Shown here: positions 47,680-55,253 of the stretch, piece by piece
Numbering within the stretch: position 1 is the stretch's first letter
How the letters are laid out: each line of letters begins with the position of its first letter
From: Amycolatopsis sp. QT-25
GTDB lineage: Bacteria > Actinomycetota > Actinomycetes > Mycobacteriales > Pseudonocardiaceae
Direction: 5' to 3'
Length of the DNA: 64,000 nucleotides
Assembly: GCF_029369745.1 (NCBI RefSeq)
Contig: NZ_CP120210.1
Location: forward strand, 7,750,001-7,814,000
Translations under genes and position numbers: made by a program
The notes under the pieces: model-generated
What the model saw: only the letters and a program-made list of their open reading frames with translations
Database searches by the model: none
Told to the model about the DNA's origin: nothing

Positions 47680-48624
47680 TTAATGATCAGTGGAGTTCTT
47701 CGACCCATTGGAGCGAAACAAGGAAGGCGACTTAACCTTGGCCAACCATGGAAACTTTGCAAAATCTTCTGACGTCAGCCCCTCTGCGGTCACCAGTCGA
47801 GCCAGCTGTAAACCTTTATCAGTCAAACTGTACAGAGGTCGAGTTCCATCAAACTTAGAAAGCCGAACTCGTCCATCAACCCTAATTAAATCGTGCTTTA
47901 TGAGCTGCTTAATTCCAAGCGAATCCGACTCAGCGACAATGGTCGCATCCCGCAGACTGCGGGCTCCCAACATTGATACAGCCAGTTCGGCCAGAGTTCG
48001 CGCTGCTTCGTCGCTCAAATTTTCCAAACCTTCTCTTAGAAGGCGCTCGATTACAACATTAGACGGGCGCGACCTCATTCGGTGCTTCAGGTGCCGAAAA
48101 TGAATTTGATCATCAGGTCCACCAGCAGAAGCCCTCGTCGACGCATTCACCTCCTGCTTGAGTTCCGTCAGAGCCGACCGCATCTCTTGAAAGTATGACT
48201 CAAAAACTTCAGCTGGATCAGACTCGGCATCTTCCGCAACGTTCTTCTCAGACTCATGAGTGACGACAAGCATCTTATCGAGCAACTTACCGAACTGCGT
48301 ATTCAAAGTATCATTCGTAGCCTGCGTCCTTGCGCGCAACTCGCTGAGTATCGATTTCGTCTCAGCGTTGATTTCCAAAGTAGATTTGCTCTGCTCAGCC
48401 GCCGCAGATGTTTGCGCAACAAATATCATAATTTGAATTGCGAACGCAAGTATTGCGAGCACTAGCGCGACGGTGGACAAGGTGTCGATATCTTTGATAC
48501 TCACTACCGTGATTAGAACCCCAAGGCAGCCAACACCTGTCAGGGCTCCTACCAAGCCTACAGTCTTCCACTTCAACAATAGTTGGCCACCAGCGCCAGG
48601 CGCAGAAGGTTGGTCACTCGACAT
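47680..48624 (-). CDS. AT-rich membrane protein with coiled coil and winged helix
   Basis: This 314-residue protein has two membrane helices (about residues 20-41 and 48-70), a coiled-coil stretch (SKSTLEINAETKSILSELRA onward, to about 160) and a C-terminal winged-helix-like part (DATIVAESDSLGIKQLIKHD, PLYSLTDKGLQLARLV). Codon use is visibly AT-richer than the neighbours, a sign of foreign cargo. ATG follows AAAGGGA. The layout is reminiscent of membrane-tethered sensors or effectors, but no known family is recognised. Confidence 0.7.
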   Translation of the reverse strand: MSSDQPSAPGAGGQLLLKWKTVGLVGALTGVGCLGVLITVVSIKDIDTLSTVALVLAILAFAIQIMIFVAQTSAAAEQSKSTLEINAETKSILSELRARTQATNDTLNTQFGKLLDKMLVVTHESEKNVAEDAESDPAEVFESYFQEMRSALTELKQEVNASTRASAGGPDDQIHFRHLKHRMRSRPSNVVIERLLREGLENLSDEAARTLAELAVSMLGARSLRDATIVAESDSLGIKQLIKHDLIRVDGRVRLSKFDGTRPLYSLTDKGLQLARLVTAEGLTSEDFAKFPWLAKVKSPSLFRSNGSKNSTDH

Positions 48625-48814
48625 CAATTAATTCCCTTTCATAGCATGCTGGATGCGTCATACGTGATGACCATCAATCGCGAACCGCAGGAAATCGTTA
48701 CAGTTGTGCGCCTGATCGTTACCTGCATAGCGTTGGCTTTGACCGAACCAGGGCCCGGACATTCCTCAGCGAACAGAGCCTGAGGTTTGCCGAACTTGGC
48801 TCTATGGGATCAAG

Positions 48815-48957
48815 GCGCGCCGCCAGCGGCGGCGCGCACGTCACCTTCCGTTCGGCGGCCCACCCGCTCGCGGGACGGACGGCCTGCCGCTCCGCTCCGG
48901 CCGCCGCCCGCCGGGTGGGCGTGCCGGACCGATAGACCGCACAGCGCGCCGCCGCTG
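48815..48957. other. Highly structured non-coding segment
   Basis: GCGCGCCGCC (48815-48824) forms a hairpin with 48828-48837. CAGCGGCGGCGCGC (48824-48837) is also inverted at 48944-48957, enclosing further pairs such as CCCGC/GCGGG (48863-48874) and CACCCG/CGGGTG. No gene fits the 48625-49016 gap; its left part (48625-48814) shows nothing else. An origin or transfer locus of the element is possible. Confidence 0.5.
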
Positions 48958-49016
48958 ACGGCGATCAGCTCATCGGCCTAGTTACGCATCCCAGCGTCGC
49001 TGGGAGAGTCGACCTC

Positions 49017-49244
49017 ATGCCGACTTCAGACCGCACCGCAGCAGAGGCACACGCCGCCGCAGCACGCCACGTGCTCGACCAGGCCAGAGAAGGCACAGAC
49101 CCGATCCAGCTGGCCACCGCCGAAGGGCTCTTGGCGGTGTATCACCAGTTGAAGGACATGCAAGACGACTCGATCAGCCTCCGGGGAGCAGCCGACCTCG
49201 CCGACGCCATGGACAAGCTCAGCCACAAGCTGTCCGAACGCTAG
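49017..49244 (+). CDS. AICE small hypothetical protein near attR
   Basis: This 75-residue acidic, helical protein (MPTSDRTAAEAHAAAARHVL, ending KLSHKLSER) has no recognised domain. GGGAGAG lies nine bases before the ATG. It is the last gene before the right end of the element. Real coding is suggested by codon bias and a clear start site. Confidence 0.6.
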   Translation: MPTSDRTAAEAHAAAARHVLDQAREGTDPIQLATAEGLLAVYHQLKDMQDDSISLRGAADLADAMDKLSHKLSER

Positions 49245-49386
49245 AGCCGCCACCCCGAAGCCGGATCATGACTACGGCCGGTAGCACCGCGTCAAGGCGG
49301 GAAAGCGTGCCTTGACCCGGCACCACCGGCCGCGTGCTGGCTTCGTATCGGGATGGCGGGGGAGGTGTGGGTGGAGCGCAGGCCAT

Positions 49387-49404
49387 GCCATTAGCGTGCC
49401 ATTC
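49387..49404. repeat. Paired GCCATT repeats, right end of AICE
   Basis: GCCATTA (49387-49393) and GCCATTC (49398-49404) repeat with the same 11-bp spacing as the pair near attL. Together they suit arm-type sites of Int or Xis. The rest of 49245-49489 shows no gene. Confidence 0.6.
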
Positions 49405-49489
49405 AGGCCGGTCAACCAAGGTCAACGGCGGACACAGCAGGGCAGGCGCATCCGCAGGTCAGAGCCACTTTCCAGCATGATCACCCTGG

Positions 49490-49531
49490 TTCCCAAGCTG
49501 AATACGCGGGTTCGATTCCCGTCATCCGCTC
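49490..49531. other. attR of the AICE (42-bp direct repeat)
   Basis: Identical to 39332-39373; a 3' fragment of tRNA-Gly lacking the D-arm and 5' acceptor strand, so it is not a functional tRNA. It is the original 3' end of the tRNA gene before integration. Confidence 0.95.
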
Positions 49532-49557
49532 CAAAAAAGTTTCAGCAGGTCAGAAAG

Positions 49558-49588
49558 GGTGTTTCCCGGCTCGGGAGGCACCTCTTTT
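49558..49588 (+). terminator. Stranded original terminator of tRNA-Gly
   Basis: GGTGTTTCCCG (49558-49568) pairs with CGGGAGGCACC (49572-49582; two G-U pairs), followed by TCTTTT. It lies 27 bp after attR, where the native tRNA terminator would be before integration. Bases 49589-49693 show no gene. Confidence 0.7.
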
Positions 49589-49693
49589 CCGTTGCCTGCC
49601 GAGGCTCCAGCAACATACTCGGCCGGATTCCGATCGTCCTCGGCGGCGAACATGCTCGCTAAGCAGCCCACTATCCTGGCACCAGCGCGAATG

Positions 49694-50770
49694 TCACATG
49701 GTGACGGTGGTGTCCACGAGTTGGACCTGCTGAAGGTGACGGTAGGCGGTTTGCGCCTGACGCGGTTTGAACAGTCGCCCTTTCCGTTCCGACCAGCGGC
49801 CGATAGCCGCCACGACCTCATCCAGCGACGGCGTGCTGGGTGCGTGCGAGACCACGTAGTGCACCGTCGACAGCAGCTCGATCCCATACGGGAACTCAAA
49901 TCCGTCCACGATGGCCTCGAACCGCTCCAAAGTTCGTCGGAAGGCTTCGTCCCCGCCCAGCACCTCTCGCGCTTCTTGCAGTGCGCTCTCTTCGAGAGTG
50001 AGGGTGGCTTTACTGCCGCTGCTGCCGTCCCCGAAGCCGTGGAGGAAGTGGCCTTCGACGCTGCTGATGAACTGGTCGATCGTGGAGGCGTAGGGGCCGA
50101 AATGGCTTGGGGTGAACGTCCACGTCGTCTTCCCACCAGCCAGTTGTAAGAAGTATGCGACCTTCTGCGCTTCCACCAACGAGATCGCGCTGCTATCGGA
50201 CGATCCTGAGCTGACGCTACGGTCGCGGTACCGCTCGAACGCCAACAGCAGCGCGGCTTTCGCTTTGGTCACCACAGGGCGTTTCGTTCACACCGGCATG
50301 TCCTTCGGATCAGGCGCATCCGCCGGTGGATACACCAGCACCCGCACCCCGTCCAGGTCACCCAGCGCATCCTGGATCATCGGATACACCTGTGCCCAAT
50401 CCAGCCCACCATTACCGCACCCCAACGGTGGCACGGCGATCGAGGTCATTCCGTACTTCACGATCACCCGCCGTAGATCTCGCAGCCCGCTGGCGACGTC
50501 CTCGATCCGCGACCGGGCCTTCCAATGCCCCTTGGTGGGGAAGTTCACGATGAACCGCGGTCCGGTGATCGCGTCCCACTCGTGCACGAACATCTCACCC
50601 AGGCGTACCTGTTTATCTTTGCACGCCTTCTCGTACTGACGAAAATTCTCCGGGAAAGCCCGCTTGAACTGCAAGGCGATACCCTTGCCCATCACGCCCA
50701 CGGTGTTCACCGTGTTCACCAGGGCATCAACATCCGCCGCGAGCAGGTTGCCGGTTGCTTCCTCGATCAT
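49694..50770 (-). pseudogene. darG: DarG antitoxin, interrupted by an in-frame stop
   Basis: The N-terminal macro domain (50770 to 50291) begins MIEEATGNLLAADVDALVNT with NTVGVMGKGIALQFKRAFP, the DarG signature; it removes ADP-ribose from thymidine in DNA. A TGA at 50288-50290 interrupts the frame, then the same frame continues TKRPVVTKAKAALLLAFERY and LVEAQKVAYFLQLAGGKTTW, GPYASTIDQFI, the DarT-binding domain of DarG. GGGAGGCG precedes the ATG. Re-initiation at GTG 50275 could give two separate polypeptides, but the simplest view is a nonsense mutation. Confidence 0.85.
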
Positions 50771-50783
50771 TTTCGCCTCCCTC

Positions 50784-51411
50784 TCAAATGTAGTAGCCAG
50801 GTATGACTTCAACGCCCATTTCGACAGGGAGCAGGGGACGGATAATCGACGCCACTCGCTGCGACTTCACCGCGACCCCAGCCACCAGGCCCAACGGGAA
50901 GAATTCGTGTACCGGAAACTCCGCCATCCGTCGGTTGCGGCGTTGCCCATCCTCAGGTGTGTTCGCCCAATACTGGGCCTTCATGATGTCCCAGTCGGTG
51001 TTGTCGTCCAACTCGTTCCATGCGTTGTAGAACTCGGTCAGTGCGGCTCTCGCGTTGCCATCCGTGCACACCCACCGCAGCCCAGCCGTCCGCACTCGTT
51101 CCAACGACGACACCAGATAGATCAAGTCCTGGTTCGAGGTGTGGACAGGAACCTTGCCGTGGCTGATCGCTCATCATCGGCGACCGCGGCGCGTAATAGA
51201 ACGGCACGTAATCAGCGACCACGCCACCCGGCGGACATGGCACCACCCTGGTCCGCCGGTCATTCTTGACTCCTTCGTTGGCGCACTCGGTGAACGCTCG
51301 ACCATCGGCCGTCATCCGCGAGTCGCTGTGCAACCCGCCATCCGCCACGATGCCGGCCAGATTGGCGTGGTCGGTGAAGTGGAAGATGAACCGATCCTGC
51401 ACGTGAGCCAC
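50784..51411 (-). pseudogene. darT: DarT DNA ADP-ribosyltransferase toxin, frameshifted
   Basis: The first frame (GTG 51411) starts VAHVQDRFIFHFTDHANLAG and continues to DYVPFYYAPRSPMM, the DarT (DUF4433) NAD-binding region. The match then moves to another frame, ISHGKVPVHTSNQDLIYLVS, WVCTDGNARAALTEFYN and RRMAEFPVHEFFPLG with the catalytic Glu (AEF). One extra base near 51165-51172 explains the switch. DarT ADP-ribosylates thymidine on single-stranded DNA. Without frame restoration the toxin should be dead, which would relax selection on darG downstream. Confidence 0.85.
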
Positions 51412-51496
51412 CCTGACGCGCAGCCCGTCTCATCCCGCGACGGCCACATCTACCACCTGACCAACACGGCACGTTCGGCCGACCCCCACAGTATAA

Positions 51497-51512
51497 TAGA
51501 ACAAATGTTCGA
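51497..51512. promoter_or_regulatory. Near-consensus LexA (SOS) box
   Basis: On the minus strand TCGAAC-N4-GTTCTA matches the actinobacterial SOS box TCGAAC-N4-GTTCGA at all but one half-site base. It lies 85-100 bp upstream of the darT start, next to a TATTATACT-type AT-rich region that could be the -10. Confidence 0.6.
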
Positions 51513-51543
51513 GTACCGACAAGTAGGCTCGTCGGTCGATCGT

Positions 51544-51620
51544 CCGGCTGGGCCATCAACGGGCCATTAGCCGATCTGTACGGGCCGGCCGCTCATGCGG
51601 TCGCCATCCGCGTTCGCGAC
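51544..51620 (-). pseudogene. Relic of a second integrase 3' end
   Basis: Bases 51544-51574 match 39444-39474 (end of the AICE integrase) at 30 of 31 positions, including the stop codon and the paired GCCAT repeats. The residual frame ends DRMSGRPVQIG, comparable to DGLSGQPVPVG of the intact integrase; similarity fades upstream. The stretch from here to 51879 shows no other gene. Confidence 0.72.
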
Positions 51621-51879
51621 GGACCGCTTGCTCGCCGAAATCGTGCTCACCGTCCACCACGCCGATGGCGCGAAAACGGCGACGCGGGTGACAGCCGCCT
51701 TAGCGCTGTCAGCGCGGCGGGCAGCCACACATCGACACCACCTCGGGAAGGCGAGCCTCCCCGCGAGGCAGAACCGGTTTCGGATTTTCGCCAGTCGTCG
51801 AACCGTCATCCTGCCTCAGTGAAGAACGCGCCGATCGGTTCGGGACTCCTCCCCACACCCCGGAGGTACCTTCTCGCGC

Positions 51880-52413
51880 GTGAGGAGAAACCGGCACGAC
51901 AGCACCGCGGTCGCCTTGTTGACCGTGGTGGCCGGGTCGCTGATCCTCCCGCTTTTGCTGTTCGGCGTGGTCTTCCTCCTGATCGGCTTGAACACGGGCA
52001 GCGGGCCGGGGCCGTACACCGTCGTTTTCGCCAAGGCGGGTGAGGAGTGCGGGGCGAGCGGGCAGTATCTCGACGCGTCCACCGGCGAGCCGCTGAGGTG
52101 CATGGGTCCCGGCCTGCTCCGGACGTCCGCGGTCGAGTTCCCCGGTTTCTCCGCTGAGCAGAACGGCGAGGTCCGCCGTTGGCTGACCACCTTGGCGGAG
52201 GACGGCGAGCTGAGCGTCTTCGACCATCGTGCGGTCCAGGCCAGGATCGACGGGATCGCGGCCGGATTGCCGCCGGGGACGCGCGTCGAGCGGGAATCCG
52301 GCTCGACGGAGGTCTGGATCGGCCTGGCCTTGGCCGGCGCCGGGCTGCTCTTGGGTTCCGGTTTCGCCTGGCGATGGCACCAGAACCGCCGGGCCGGCTT
52401 CCGACTACCGTGA
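51880..52413 (+). CDS. Membrane protein of unknown function, two helices
   Basis: This 177-residue protein has hydrophobic segments near residues 9-37 (AVALLTVVAGSLILPLLLFG) and 147-163 (VWIGLALAGAGLLLGSGF), with a soluble extracytoplasmic domain between them containing C57 and C74, which might pair. The GTG follows GGAGG. No family is recognised. It precedes a GNAT gene by 5 bp and may be cotranscribed. Confidence 0.7.
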   Translation: MRRNRHDSTAVALLTVVAGSLILPLLLFGVVFLLIGLNTGSGPGPYTVVFAKAGEECGASGQYLDASTGEPLRCMGPGLLRTSAVEFPGFSAEQNGEVRRWLTTLAEDGELSVFDHRAVQARIDGIAAGLPPGTRVERESGSTEVWIGLALAGAGLLLGSGFAWRWHQNRRAGFRLP

Positions 52414-52418
52414 CGAGC

Positions 52419-52913
52419 ATGGAGATCCGGGAGTTCACCGAAGACGACTGGGTGCAGGTCTGGCCGATCGTGCGCGAGGTCGTGCGGGCGGCGGACACGT
52501 TCACCTACGACCCGAACCTCACCGAAGAAGCCGCGCGGGGGACTTGGGTGCAGACGCCGCCGGGCCGGACGGTGGTCGCGGTCGAGGACGGCCGTGTGCT
52601 CGGCACGGCCAAGACGGGCCCGAACCACGGCGGGCCGGGATCGCATGTCGCGACGGCCAGTTTCATGGTGGACAAGGGCTCGCGCGGCAAGGGTGTCGGC
52701 AGCGCGCTGTGCACGCACGTCCTGCAATGGGCCAGGGAACAGGGGTTCGCGGGCATGCAGTTCAACGCGGTCGCCGAATCCAACGCGGCCGGGATCCGGG
52801 TCTACGAGCGGCTCGGGTTCAAGATCGTCGGCACGGTGCCGGGCGCGTTCGAGCACCCGGCGCTGGGGCGCGTCGGGCTGCACGTCATGTACTGCGACTT
52901 CGGCCGAGGCTGA
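52419..52913 (+). CDS. GNAT-family N-acetyltransferase
   Basis: This 164-residue protein has GNAT motifs: IREFTEDDWVQVWPIVREVV, ATASFMVDKGSRGKGVGSAL (acetyl-CoA loop SRGKGVG) and GFAGMQFNAVAESNAAGIRV with YERLGF, and ends VMYCDFGRG. Similar proteins are often annotated as L-amino-acid N-acyltransferases; substrate unproved. It starts 5 bp after the upstream membrane protein. Confidence 0.88.
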   Translation: MEIREFTEDDWVQVWPIVREVVRAADTFTYDPNLTEEAARGTWVQTPPGRTVVAVEDGRVLGTAKTGPNHGGPGSHVATASFMVDKGSRGKGVGSALCTHVLQWAREQGFAGMQFNAVAESNAAGIRVYERLGFKIVGTVPGAFEHPALGRVGLHVMYCDFGRG

Positions 52914-52917
52914 CGGG

Positions 52918-53571
52918 TCAGCCTTCGACCAGCTCCCAAGGGTCGTCGGCGCTCGGCCGGTCGTACACCTGGCCGGGTGCGGCGCTCAGCACCAGCGCGA
53001 CGTCCGGGTACAGGGTGACGGCGTGCTCCATCTCGAGGGCTTCGACCTCGAAGTCCTCGTTCTCCGGCACCGCGAAGCCGACGAGCAGCCAGCTGCCGTC
53101 GGCCTCGCGCACGACCTGGCGCACGGCGCGCGCCGGGGCGGCGGGGTCGGTGGAGATCTCGGCGAGTTCGGTGCTCACCTGGACTTCTTCCAGCGGTGAG
53201 CCCGGATGCGTCCACGCCGCGAGGCGGGCGGCGCGCACCAGGAGGTCTTCCTCGTCGTCGTCCGAATCGGCTACGGAGCTCAGCAGCCACGTACGCCGCT
53301 CCGGGTCCCAGTCGGCGGCCATGCCGGTGGGGAGGCCGGCGAGCACGGCGAGTTCGGGAATGAGCTCCACCGCTTCGCGCAGCGGCAACGCGCCGAACGC
53401 GTCGCGGTTGAGTTCCATGTCCTCGGAGAACTCGTTGCCGTCACTGATGAACCAGTCACCGTCGTCGTCCAGTACGACGAACGCGAGGTTCGACGGATCG
53501 TCCACCAGCGACCGGGAGATGATCACCGGCGATTCGGGATCCTGACGCAGCGGCCAGTTCTCGCTCGACAT
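52918..53571 (-). CDS. Hypothetical protein, acidic
   Basis: This 217-residue acidic protein (MSSENWPLRQDPESPVIISR) contains LAFVVLDDDGDWFISDGNEF and SVADSDDDEEDLLVRAARLA and no signal peptide. Predicted mixed alpha/beta, resembling DUF immunity-like or SMI1-type proteins of actinobacteria, but no firm match. Convergent with the GNAT gene with a 4-bp gap. Confidence 0.65.
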   Translation of the reverse strand: MSSENWPLRQDPESPVIISRSLVDDPSNLAFVVLDDDGDWFISDGNEFSEDMELNRDAFGALPLREAVELIPELAVLAGLPTGMAADWDPERRTWLLSSVADSDDDEEDLLVRAARLAAWTHPGSPLEEVQVSTELAEISTDPAAPARAVRQVVREADGSWLLVGFAVPENEDFEVEALEMEHAVTLYPDVALVLSAAPGQVYDRPSADDPWELVEG

Positions 53572-53656
53572 GCTGGGCTCCCAACGGGGTTGTCCGGCTG
53601 TGGGGCCCCATCCCACCATCTCCGGCGATCCCGCCGCGCACCGGACCGGCGGAAGG

Positions 53657-54058
53657 TCATTCGCTGAGGTCGTACTCGTCGACGTCGAGCGCGGCGGCGG
53701 CTTCGGTGAGGAACGCGAGCACGGCGGGTGACAGATGCCATCCGAATTCCTCGCCGCCGTCGCGGTGGTGGAAGTAGCGCACCACTCGCAGCACCGCGCT
53801 CGCTCCCTCGTCCACCAGCTTCCGGATCCCCGGGCGGACCGGGGCGAGCCTGCCGATCACGCTCTCGATCTGGTCGTCGACCGGTTCCGAACCCCGATGC
53901 GTCACCTTCCACGCGTGCATCCGCGGCAATCGGTGTTCGGCGGACCGCGAACCCAGCACCAGTACCTCGTCGGGCGCCATGCCGAGCCGCGCGGTGATCT
54001 CCCCGGCGGACACGGTCTCGCTCTTCAAGGCGAAGTAGCAGTACTGGTGGACCTTCAT
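53657..54058 (-). CDS. DUF4279-like protein
   Basis: This 133-residue protein (MKVHQYCYFALKSETVSAGE, ITARLGMAPDEVLVLGSRSA) matches DUF4279 in the pattern W-K-V-T, GWHLSPAVLAFLTEAAAALDVDEYD at the C-terminus. The family is of unknown function and often occurs near polymorphic toxin immunity genes. No partner toxin is visible here. Single gene. Confidence 0.7.
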   Translation of the reverse strand: MKVHQYCYFALKSETVSAGEITARLGMAPDEVLVLGSRSAEHRLPRMHAWKVTHRGSEPVDDQIESVIGRLAPVRPGIRKLVDEGASAVLRVVRYFHHRDGGEEFGWHLSPAVLAFLTEAAAALDVDEYDLSE

Positions 54059-54278
54059 ACGCCCGGCACCCTAGCTTTCGGGCAGGTTGGCCAGGTGAAA
54101 CGTGATCAATCGCTTATCGAACGTCCCGCGCTGCAAGACAGCGACACCCCGTCGACGGCGAAGTACGGCGCTTGGGAGCGCGCGCCAGGGTGCTGCTGGA
54201 AGTCCCCATTAAGCGGTGGCCGCTCACGGGTGTCGCCCAATAGTCTGGAAAGTCCGGATACCGATCTTGGGATGGACG

Positions 54279-54806
54279 ATGCTGACCGGTGAACTGATCC
54301 GTTTGCGGCCGCTGGAACCCGAAGACGCGGACACGCTGTGGCGCTGGCACAACGACCCGGAGGTCACCCGCTGGCTGCCTGCGGACCATCCGGAATCCCT
54401 CGCCCAGATCCGCGAACGTTTCGCCCGCCGGAAGCCCAACAGCTTCGACCAGGTGAACTTCGCGATCGAAAGCCTCGCCGTCGGCACGTTGATCGGCACC
54501 TGCACGCTGCGTGACGCCACGCCGGAAGGGGGCCGCGCCGAGCTCGACATCTACCTCGGCGAGAAGGACCACTGGGGCGGTGGCTACGGCACCGACGCCA
54601 TGCGCACGCTCTGCCGCTACGGCTTCGACATGATGCGGCTGCACCTGATCGCGCTGTGGGTCGTGGTCGACAACGAGGCCGCGATCCACGTCTACAAGAA
54701 GCTCGGGTTCCAAGTGGACGGCAGGCATCGGCAGTCGTTCCGCGGCCAGAACGGCCAGTGGCACGACGAGTACCTCATGAGTCTGCTCGAAGGAGAACTC
54801 CGCTAG
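54279..54806 (+). CDS. GNAT acetyltransferase, RimJ/RimL-like
   Basis: This 175-residue protein has MLTGELIRLRPLEPEDADTL, then RLHLIALWVVVDNEAAIHVY and KKLGFQVDGRHRQSFRGQNG. This subgroup (RimJ/RimL-type) acetylates protein N-termini or small molecules such as aminoglycosides or bacilysin-like substrates. It is followed by a convergent MmcQ-like gene with overlapping stops. Substrate unknown. Confidence 0.88.
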   Translation: MLTGELIRLRPLEPEDADTLWRWHNDPEVTRWLPADHPESLAQIRERFARRKPNSFDQVNFAIESLAVGTLIGTCTLRDATPEGGRAELDIYLGEKDHWGGGYGTDAMRTLCRYGFDMMRLHLIALWVVVDNEAAIHVYKKLGFQVDGRHRQSFRGQNGQWHDEYLMSLLEGELR

Positions 54807-55141
54807 TCGTTCAGACCTTTCGTGAGTCTGGCGGGTGCCTTCCTCCGCCAGGCTTCTTCGACGAGCTCACGCAGCTGTGCCTTCTCGACCTTCTCCAGGT
54901 CCACGAGGATCGCCCCGTAGCCGTCGTAGTGCGGCGTGGTGAAGTACGCGGGGTCGCCGGAGGCCAGCAGGGCCTCCTTCTCCGCGTGCTCGCACAGCAG
55001 CATCAGCCCGCCCTCGGCCTCGGTGCGCAGGCGGGCGAAGCTCTTGCCCGCGACCTTGAGCGACGGCGTGCGGTACGACGTGGACTCCTCGACCTCCGGC
55101 AGCTTGCCCGCCAGTGCCACGACTTCTTCCCAGGTCGTCAT
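54803..55141 (-). CDS. MmcQ/YjbR-family protein
   Basis: This 112-residue protein (MTTWEEVVALAGKLPEVEES) has the MmcQ/YjbR DNA-binding-like fold: SLKVAGKSFARLR, LMLLCEHAEKEALLASGDPA, YFTTPHYDGYGAILVDLEKV and WRRKAPARLTKGL. Family members are small cytoplasmic proteins of unclear function. ATG at 55141 is chosen; in-frame ATGs lie three and more codons earlier. Convergent stops overlap the GNAT gene by four bases. Confidence 0.8.
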   Translation of the reverse strand: MTTWEEVVALAGKLPEVEESTSYRTPSLKVAGKSFARLRTEAEGGLMLLCEHAEKEALLASGDPAYFTTPHYDGYGAILVDLEKVEKAQLRELVEEAWRRKAPARLTKGLND

Positions 55142-55190
55142 GGCGGCCATTGTGCCGTGGGTCACCGACAAATCCACCCCCGTAGACGCC

Positions 55191-55236
55191 ATGAACGGTC
55201 CGTTCCCTGCGCATTCGCAGGGAACGGACCGTTCAT
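55191..55236. terminator. Long perfect hairpin
   Basis: A 21-bp perfect stem (ATGAACGGTCCGTTCCCTGC and one more base, 55191-55211, with 55216-55236) and a 4-base loop lie 17 bp after the 5'-nucleotidase stop. Related to the hairpin at 12683. Terminator or REP-type element. Confidence 0.7.
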
Positions 55237-55253
55237 GGCCTTCGCGAGAGCGG

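Larger units (their letters stand above)
39332..49531. mobile_element. pSAM2-like integrative and conjugative element (AICE)
   Basis: About 10.2 kb lies between 42-bp att repeats at a tRNA-Gly gene. Content and order match pSAM2-type actinomycete elements: integrase and excisionase beside attL, rolling-circle Rep, FtsK/SpoIIIE Tra, Pra-like activator and a GntR (KorSA-like) repressor, then cargo. The Tra gene has a frameshift in Walker A, so self-transfer is probably lost while integration, excision and replication genes look intact. Two GCCATT direct-repeat pairs with 11-bp spacing lie near the two ends. Confidence 0.92.

Noticed and set aside
49490..49531. Second tRNA-Gly gene
   Set aside because: Only the 3' 42 bases are present; the D-arm and 5' acceptor strand are missing, so it is an att copy.
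49522..50149. Open frames on both strands over the darG 3' half in other frames
   Set aside because: They have no domain and poor composition, while the chosen frame matches the DarT-binding domain of DarG.
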